From the NCBI RefSeq assembly GCF_001482195.1, contig NZ_KQ759763.1:978510-1042509 (forward strand): a DNA stretch of 64,000 nucleotides, in the 5' to 3' direction. The position numbers and the translations under genes are program-made. Positions 59,510-64,000 of this stretch are shown here, one piece after another; the stretch's first letter is position 1; the number at the start of each line of letters is the position of its first letter. The notes under the pieces are model-generated. The model made no database searches. It saw only the letters and a list, made by a program, of their open reading frames with translations, and was not told the DNA's origin. The DNA is from Luteimonas abyssi. GTDB taxonomy: Bacteria > Pseudomonadota > Gammaproteobacteria > Xanthomonadales > Xanthomonadaceae.

Positions 59510-60976
59510 ATGCAGATTTCCGCCTACCGTCTCCGCGCGCGCCTGATCGCGCTCGCCATCGGCGCTTGCGTCGCGGGTCTGGCCGCCGCGCAGCAGGCCC
59601 CGTCCGCCGCGTCGCCGACCGGTGCCGCGCCGGCGCCCGAGTCCGCATTGCCGGCCGACCTGCCGCCTTACGACGCGGACAAACCGCTGCCCGAGCTGGG
59701 TCTGGTCGAACGCCGGCTCGACAACGGCTTGACCCTCTGGGTGCTGCCGCGCACCGACGGCCTGCCGAAGGTCAACTACGTGCTCGCCGTGCGCGGCGGG
59801 CTGGCCAACGATCCCGACGGATTGCCGGGCATGTCCAATCTGTTGGCGGGCCTGTTGAGCGAGGGCACCGCCACCCGCAGCTCGGTGCAGATCGCCGAGA
59901 CCCTGGAAGGCCTGGGCGCTTCGCTGTCGGCCAGCAGCGGCAACGACGGCATGCTGGTGAGCGCGTCTGGGCTGGCGTCGTCGGCGCAGCCGCTGATCGA
60001 GTTGTTCGCCGATGTGGTGCGCCATCCGTCGTTCCCGGCCAACGAGGTGCAACTGGCCAAGGCCAATGCGTTGCAGGGACTGAAGGTGGCCGAGTCGCAG
60101 CCGGCCTACCAGGCCAACCGTGCGATGGGCCGCGTGCTCTACGGCACGCATCCCTACGGCAACACCTTGCCGACCGAGGCTTCGATCACCGGCACCGACA
60201 TTCCCGCCCTGCAGGCCGCGCACGCCGCGCGTTTCCGGCCCGACCAGGCGTTGCTGGTGGTCGCCGGTCGCGTCACCGCGGACGATGCGCAGCGGCTGGC
60301 CGAAGCGGCGTTCGGCGACTGGCGGGGCGAGGGGGCGCCGGTCGCGGCCGTGCCCGCGCCACCGGCGGCGCAGACGCCGCAGTTCGTGCTGGTGCCGCGC
60401 GAGAACAGCGTGCAGTCGGCGGTGCGGATCGGGCGCCCGGCATTCTCCGCCGACGATGCGCGTGCGATCCCGGCGGCGCTGACCAACACCATCCTCGGCG
60501 GCGGCTTCGACAGCCGCCTGATGCGCAACCTCCGCGAGGAAAAGGGCTACACCTACGGGGCCCGCAGCGGCTTCGGCCTCGCCCGCGCCGGCGGTGCGTT
60601 CCAGGCCCAGGCGGACGTGCGCAACGAGGTCACCGGCCCGGCGGTGGGCGAGTTCCTCAAGGAGTTCGAGACCATGCGCACCACGTCGGTCGGCGCCGAC
60701 GAACTGGAGCGCGCCAAGCGCTTCACCGCAGGCACTTACCTGTTCCAGAACCAGATGCAGGGCGCGGTCGCGTCGGCGCTGGCGGGCAACTGGCTGCTCG
60801 GCCGTCCGGCCGACTACCTCAGCCAGTACGTCGGGCGCGCGCAGCAGGTGACCGCTGCGCAGGTGCAGGCGGTGGCCCTTGAGTTCTTCGACCCGGCCAC
60901 CCAGAACATCGTGGTGGTGGGCGACGCAGCGGTGGCCGAACAACTGGCCGAGTACGGGGACTTCTCCAGCGACTGA
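59510..60976 (+). CDS. M16-family peptidase-like protein, non-catalytic member
   Basis: This 488-residue secreted protein has a signal peptide (IALAIGACVAGLAAA) and an M16 fold, but the place of HxxEH reads MSNLLAGLLSEGTA, so it cannot bind zinc there. The substrate-binding Arg/Tyr region of the second half is kept: LREEKGYTYGARSGFG. Such members form heterodimers with the catalytic partner, here encoded just upstream, as in the mitochondrial processing peptidase. It is last in the pair, with a candidate hairpin terminator at 61026. Confidence 0.92.
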   Translation: MQISAYRLRARLIALAIGACVAGLAAAQQAPSAASPTGAAPAPESALPADLPPYDADKPLPELGLVERRLDNGLTLWVLPRTDGLPKVNYVLAVRGGLANDPDGLPGMSNLLAGLLSEGTATRSSVQIAETLEGLGASLSASSGNDGMLVSASGLASSAQPLIELFADVVRHPSFPANEVQLAKANALQGLKVAESQPAYQANRAMGRVLYGTHPYGNTLPTEASITGTDIPALQAAHAARFRPDQALLVVAGRVTADDAQRLAEAAFGDWRGEGAPVAAVPAPPAAQTPQFVLVPRENSVQSAVRIGRPAFSADDARAIPAALTNTILGGGFDSRLMRNLREEKGYTYGARSGFGLARAGGAFQAQADVRNEVTGPAVGEFLKEFETMRTTSVGADELERAKRFTAGTYLFQNQMQGAVASALAGNWLLGRPADYLSQYVGRAQQVTAAQVQAVALEFFDPATQNIVVVGDAAVAEQLAEYGDFSSD

Positions 60977-61025
60977 CCGGGAAATCCCCTGCGATCGCAG
61001 GTGCGATCGCGGCATCGCGCGAACG

Positions 61026-61051
61026 GAACGGGCGCCCTCGGGTGCCCGTTC
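61026..61051 (+). terminator. hairpin after the M16 genes
   Basis: GAACGGGCGCCC and GGGTGCCCGTTC pair over 12 positions with one G-T pair and a two-base loop, 49 bases after the M16 stop. The sequence after it is pyrimidine-rich (CTTCTTCTTCC) but has no T run, so it may be a weak or Rho-assisted end. A perfect palindrome CCTGCGATCGCAGG lies just upstream at 60988-61001. Confidence 0.4.
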
Positions 61052-61191
61052 TGCAAACGGGGCTCCGCTTCTTCTTCCGTATGGCGTACCCGCCGCGGTC
61101 GGGCGGTGCGGGGCGAGTGGGGTGGGCCTGCCCAATTCGACCGCCCGCCATCACTCCCGGGCGACGGCCATGGCCGCTTCGGTAGGCGGCG

Positions 61192-62058
61192 TCAGGAGGT
61201 TGCGGCCTGCCGCCTGCTGGCCCAGGTCGCGAAGCCCGCCGCGGTGAAGAACATCAGCAGGCTGTAGATCGCGGCCGGCACCGACATGGTGGCGTTGCCC
61301 AGGACGTTGAGCGCGATGAAGATCGCCAGCGTACCGTTGTGGATGCCGATCTCCATGGCGATGGCGATCGCCTGCCGGCGCGGCAGGCGCAACGCCAGCG
61401 GCGCGACGTAGCCGCTGCCCATGCTGATCAGGTTGAACAGCAGGCAGGCCAGGCCGACCACGGCGAAGTACTGGGTCAGTATCCGCCACTCCTGCGCCAC
61501 CGCACCCGTGATCAACAGCACGAGCACCAGCACCGACAGGAGCCGGATGGGCTTTTCCATCCGTGCGGCGAAGCCGGGCGCCATCGCGCGGATGCCCATG
61601 CCCAGCGCGACCGGCAGCAGGATGATCGCGGCGACCTCCACGATCTTGTTGACCGGCGGCGGTACGTACTGGCCCTCGCCGAGGAAGAACTGCAGCGACA
61701 GGTTGAGGATCAGCGGCAGCGTGAGCAGGCACAACAGGCTGTTGACCGCGGTGAGGGTGATGTTGAGCGCCACGTCGCCACGCGCCAGGTGGCTGTAGAT
61801 GTTGGCGGTGGCGCCGCCGGGCGAGGCCGCCAGCAGCATCAGGCCGACCGCCAGCTCCGGCGGCAGGCGGAACAACAGCGCCAGGCCCAGCGCCACCCAC
61901 GGCAGCACGCCGGTCTGCAGGAACAGCCCGACCAGGACGGCGCGCGGATAACGGGCGACGCGGCGGAAGTCGTCCACGGTCAGGCCGAGGCCCAGCCCGA
62001 GCATGATCACGCCCAGTGCCAGCGGCAACAGCAGATTGATCAGGAGCGATGCCTGCAT
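61192..62058 (-). CDS. bile acid:sodium symporter family (BASS) transporter
   Basis: This 288-residue inner-membrane carrier has about nine to ten helices and BASS features: LALGVIMLGLGLGLTVDDF, LMLLAASPGGATANIYSHLA (the crossing loop), VNSLLCLLTLPLILNLSLQF and AMEIGIHNGTLAIFIALNVL. It moves an organic anion with sodium; bile acid is only the founding substrate, and in bacteria it may be pyruvate-like or pantoate-like acids. A run of charged residues follows no clear partner gene nearby. Confidence 0.9.
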   Translation of the reverse strand: MQASLLINLLLPLALGVIMLGLGLGLTVDDFRRVARYPRAVLVGLFLQTGVLPWVALGLALLFRLPPELAVGLMLLAASPGGATANIYSHLARGDVALNITLTAVNSLLCLLTLPLILNLSLQFFLGEGQYVPPPVNKIVEVAAIILLPVALGMGIRAMAPGFAARMEKPIRLLSVLVLVLLITGAVAQEWRILTQYFAVVGLACLLFNLISMGSGYVAPLALRLPRRQAIAIAMEIGIHNGTLAIFIALNVLGNATMSVPAAIYSLLMFFTAAGFATWASRRQAATS

Positions 62059-62193
62059 GCGCGATCCCCTCCCCGGGATCCGACGTGTCCGGGGAGGATC
62101 GCTGTGCGCAGGGAGCGGAGCAAGCCGCAGTGCAGCGGATTCGATCGACGTCGCCGACGCTCCCCTGATCGTCCAGGCGGTGCAGCGCGCGGA

Positions 62194-62760
62194 TCAGGCC
62201 GCGAGGGCCTCGATCGCCCGCCCGGCATCGGCCAAGGCTTTCTCGCGTTGTCCGGTGCCGACCAGCAGGCCTTCGGCGACCACGAATTCGGGCGTGACGC
62301 CGATGAAGCCGAACACCGTCCGCAGATGGGTTTCCAGATGCTCGTGGGATGCCGCGGGGGCATCGTCGGCGTAGAGGTTTCCACGCGAGACCGCCACGAT
62401 CACCCGGGTGTTGCCCGCCAGCCCGACGGGGCCGGCGTCGCCGTAGCGGAATGTCCTGCCGGCGACCAGGATCCGGTCGACCCACGCCTTGAGCTGGCTC
62501 GGCATGGCGAAGTTGTACATGGGCGCGCCGATCACCACGATGTCGGCCGCGAGGAACTCGTCGAGCACGGCGTGAGGGGTCTCCGGGGCCGGCATGTCGC
62601 CGAGCGTGAGGTGGTCCAGCGGATCTGCGAACAGATCCCGATAGGTGAGTTCGAGGTCCGCCGGATGCAGGCGCTCGAGGTGCGCCACCACGTCCGCCGA
62701 CAGCTTCCGGCTGACGGAAGCCTCGCCGGTGATCGCGCTGTCGATGTGCAGAAGTTTCAT
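62194..62760 (-). CDS. azoR: FMN-dependent NADH:quinone reductase / azoreductase
   Basis: This 188-residue flavodoxin-like enzyme matches AzoR: MKLLHIDSAITGEASVSRKL (FMN phosphate loop), VIGAPMYNFAMPSQLKAWVD (FMN ring contact), AGRTFRYGDAGPVGL and FGFIGVTPEFVVAEGL. It reduces quinones and azo compounds with NAD(P)H and protects against thiol-reactive quinone stress. The divergent HxlR gene is its probable regulator. It is about ten residues shorter than E. coli AzoR at the C-terminus. Confidence 0.92.
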   Translation of the reverse strand: MKLLHIDSAITGEASVSRKLSADVVAHLERLHPADLELTYRDLFADPLDHLTLGDMPAPETPHAVLDEFLAADIVVIGAPMYNFAMPSQLKAWVDRILVAGRTFRYGDAGPVGLAGNTRVIVAVSRGNLYADDAPAASHEHLETHLRTVFGFIGVTPEFVVAEGLLVGTGQREKALADAGRAIEALAA

Positions 62761-62787
62761 TTTGTGCCTCGGTTACAATTTGTGCCT
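62761..62787. promoter_or_regulatory. direct repeats upstream of azoR and hxlR genes
   Basis: TTTGTGCCT occurs twice, at 62761-62769 and 62779-62787, an 18-base spacing. Between them lies TTACAA, and ACAATTTGT at 62776-62784 is a symmetric box with one central base. HxlR-type repressors bind such short symmetric boxes, so this is a likely operator for the divergent pair. Confidence 0.45.
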
Positions 62788-62856
62788 GTGGCGACGATGC
62801 GCCACGGCACGACACGCCGCAAGACGGCACATGCAGGTAACGGGAGGCACATCGCT

Positions 62857-63246
62857 GTGACCGGTCATTCCCCAGAACACGATCCGACGCAGTGCATGCA
62901 CGTCAGCGATGTCCTCGCGCGGGTCGGCGGCAAGTGGAGCATCCTGGTCATCGGCACCCTGGGGCAGGGGCCGCTTCGCTTCAGCGAGCTCAAGCGCGCC
63001 GTGCAGGGCGTGTCCCAGAGGATGCTGACCCTCACCCTGCGGGGACTCGAGCGCGACGGCCTGATCGCGCGCACGGTGACGCCCAGCATCCCGCCGCGCG
63101 TGGATTACGCGCTGACGGACCTGGGGCGTTCGTTGCTGGAACCGGTCGCGGCGCTCGGGCAATGGGCGATCGTGCACCGAGCGGCGGTCGAACGCGCCCG
63201 GCGCCTGTTCGACGCCCAGGTGCCCGGTGCCGTCCAGACGCCGTAA
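62857..63246 (+). CDS. HxlR-family transcriptional regulator
   Basis: This 129-residue winged-helix regulator matches HxlR: CMHVSDVLARVGGKWSILVI, LGQGPLRFSELKRAVQGVSQ, RMLTLTLRGLERDGLIART and VDYALTDLGRSLLEPVAAL. The conserved Cys before VSDVLARVGGKWS (near residue 13) is the position that senses quinones in YodB/QorR-type members, which fits control of the azoreductase gene. The start is GTG 62857 with GGGAGG upstream; longer ATG starts exist but are unconserved. Confidence 0.9.
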   Translation: MTGHSPEHDPTQCMHVSDVLARVGGKWSILVIGTLGQGPLRFSELKRAVQGVSQRMLTLTLRGLERDGLIARTVTPSIPPRVDYALTDLGRSLLEPVAALGQWAIVHRAAVERARRLFDAQVPGAVQTP

Positions 63247-63270
63247 AAAAAAGGCCGCCCGAAGGCGGCC
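63245..63270 (-). terminator. Rho-independent terminator of the C40 peptidase gene
   Basis: On the minus strand GGCCGCC-TTCG-GGCGGCC is followed by eight T. It lies 22 bases after the C40 peptidase stop, the right place and direction. It also overlaps the hxlR stop on the plus strand, where the A run precedes the stem, so it serves mainly the leftward gene. Confidence 0.88.
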
Positions 63271-63291
63271 CGTACGACGAGGTGCGGTGAT

Positions 63292-63999
63292 TCAGACGCC
63301 GGCGACGCGCCGGGCCTGCATGAACTTGCCGGCCCAGTAGCCGGTGTCGAGCTCCGAGACGGTGACGTCGCGGCCGCTGCGCGGGGCGTGCAGGAAACGT
63401 CCTTCGCCCATGTAGATGCCGACGTGGTCGATGCGGCCGCCACGGCGGCTGAAGAACACCAGGTCGCCGGCGTCGAGCTGGTCGCGGGTGACGCGCTCGC
63501 CCGAGTTGGCCATGTCGCGCGACACCCGCGGCAATTCGATGCCCAGCGCGGTCCGGAACACATAGTTCACCAGGCCGCTGCAGTCGAAGCCGCGCTCGGG
63601 GGAGGTGCCGCCCCAGCGGTAGGGCGTGCCGAGCAGGGTCATGGCGCGTTGCAGCAGCCCCTGCACGCCCGCGCTCTGCGGGCCGCCGGCCAGCGACGGC
63701 TGCGCGGACGCCTGCTGGGCGCTCTTGCGGATCAGGTCGGCCGCGGCGATCAGCTGGTTCACGTCGGACGCGAACAGCATCTCCGGTCCATTGGCCGGCA
63801 TCGGATCGGCCAGCTGTTGGCTCACGGTCGGCGCCAGCGGCAGCTGGTCGGCCGAGTCTCCGGCCAGGCCCGCCGCAGATGCAGGCAGGACGCAGCCACC
63901 GCCGAGTACGGCGGCGATGAGGAGGTGAGAGGAGATCCGCCGGATTCGACGGTTCGCGGTGGCGGCAGAGCGGCCTGGTTGAGGGTCGGCAGTCGTCAC
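63292..63999 (-). CDS. C40 (NlpC/P60) family peptidase, 5' end at window edge
   Basis: This 235-residue secreted peptidase has a membrane/signal segment (ISSHLLIAAVLGGGCVLPAS), a linker, and an NlpC/P60 domain: LLGTPYRWGGTSPERGFDCS (catalytic Cys), LVNYVFRTALGIELPRVSRD, LDAGDLVFFSRRGGRIDHVG (catalytic His) and FLHAPRSGRDV. It should cleave peptide bonds in cell-wall stem peptides. The frame starts with GTG at 63999, one base from the edge, so the true start may be outside the window. A strong terminator follows at 63245. Confidence 0.9.
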   Translation of the reverse strand: MTTADPQPGRSAATANRRIRRISSHLLIAAVLGGGCVLPASAAGLAGDSADQLPLAPTVSQQLADPMPANGPEMLFASDVNQLIAAADLIRKSAQQASAQPSLAGGPQSAGVQGLLQRAMTLLGTPYRWGGTSPERGFDCSGLVNYVFRTALGIELPRVSRDMANSGERVTRDQLDAGDLVFFSRRGGRIDHVGIYMGEGRFLHAPRSGRDVTVSELDTGYWAGKFMQARRVAGV

Positions 64000-64000
64000 G

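Noticed and set aside
60988-61012. Two GCGATCGC octamers resembling cyanobacterial HIP1
   Set aside because: Two copies in GC-rich DNA are easily due to chance; nothing else suggests a HIP1-type repeat.

Overview
The window is very GC-rich, densely coded, and looks like a chromosome segment of a Xanthomonadaceae/Lysobacteraceae bacterium (Lysobacter/Luteimonas-like). This is an inference from GC content, the local gene families and the REP-like repeats; no rRNA or taxonomic marker is present. I see no tRNA, rRNA, CRISPR array, transposase or phage gene.

Layout. (1) 1-7354: a catecholate siderophore operon. It holds a DHB-AMP ligase (5' end off the window), a stand-alone isochorismatase, a stand-alone aryl carrier protein, a one-module C-A-PCP-TE NRPS with an EntF-like serine code, and a DHB dehydrogenase. 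The first four genes overlap by 1-4 bases. (2) 7429-8128: a GFA-family protein and the broken start of a GNAT acetyltransferase gene. (3) 8129-14670: a leftward formate-type operon (OFA transporter, fdhD, FdhF/YdeP-type molybdoenzyme, small winged-helix protein). A divergent regulator with HTH and periplasmic-binding-like domains lies across an AT-rich intergenic region full of repeated ATATT-type boxes. (4) 14739-20271: a DUF5694 protein, a membrane-anchored alpha/beta hydrolase and a DUF885 lipoprotein. (5) 20711-36072: two Tat-signal TldD paralogues flanking an SDR/LysR pair, then TldE, a REP-like repeat cluster, DUF4159, MoxR, DUF58, a BatA-like protein, a DUF4175-like protein and a large membrane protein. 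This is the most interesting block of the window. (6) 36304-44701: a DUF4349 lipoprotein, a small conserved protein, an ArsR-regulated cupin/DUF2867 fusion, a GNAT and cyclophilin pair, and a PadR-HAAS sensor-CocE operon. (7) 44813-53823: a small secreted protein behind a long hairpin, a PHB depolymerase, a methyltransferase, HemJ, a diguanylate cyclase, a patatin/3-hydroxybutyrate dehydrogenase pair and an alkaline phosphatase lipoprotein. (8) 53970-63999: a dicarboxylate symporter, a palindrome-rich non-coding stretch, AlaE, OpgD, two M16 peptidases, a BASS transporter, an azoreductase with a divergent HxlR regulator, and a C40 peptidase.

How the genes work together. Region 1 makes 2,3-dihydroxybenzoate, activates it and joins it to serine; the isochorismate synthase, exporter and receptor must lie outside. 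Region 3 couples an organic-anion carrier with a molybdopterin oxidoreductase and its sulfur-insertion factor. Region 5 pairs secreted TldD-type metalloprotease subunits with a MoxR/VWA-type membrane assembly module. PhaZ (45086-46402) and 3-hydroxybutyrate dehydrogenase (51172-51957) give two consecutive steps of PHB breakdown, although no PHB synthase is present. Several promoters carry inverted repeats next to a local regulator gene (ArsR, PadR, HxlR, LysR and the ModE-like protein), which suggests autoregulation.

All family calls come from reading the translated sequence against remembered family features; no database search was run.
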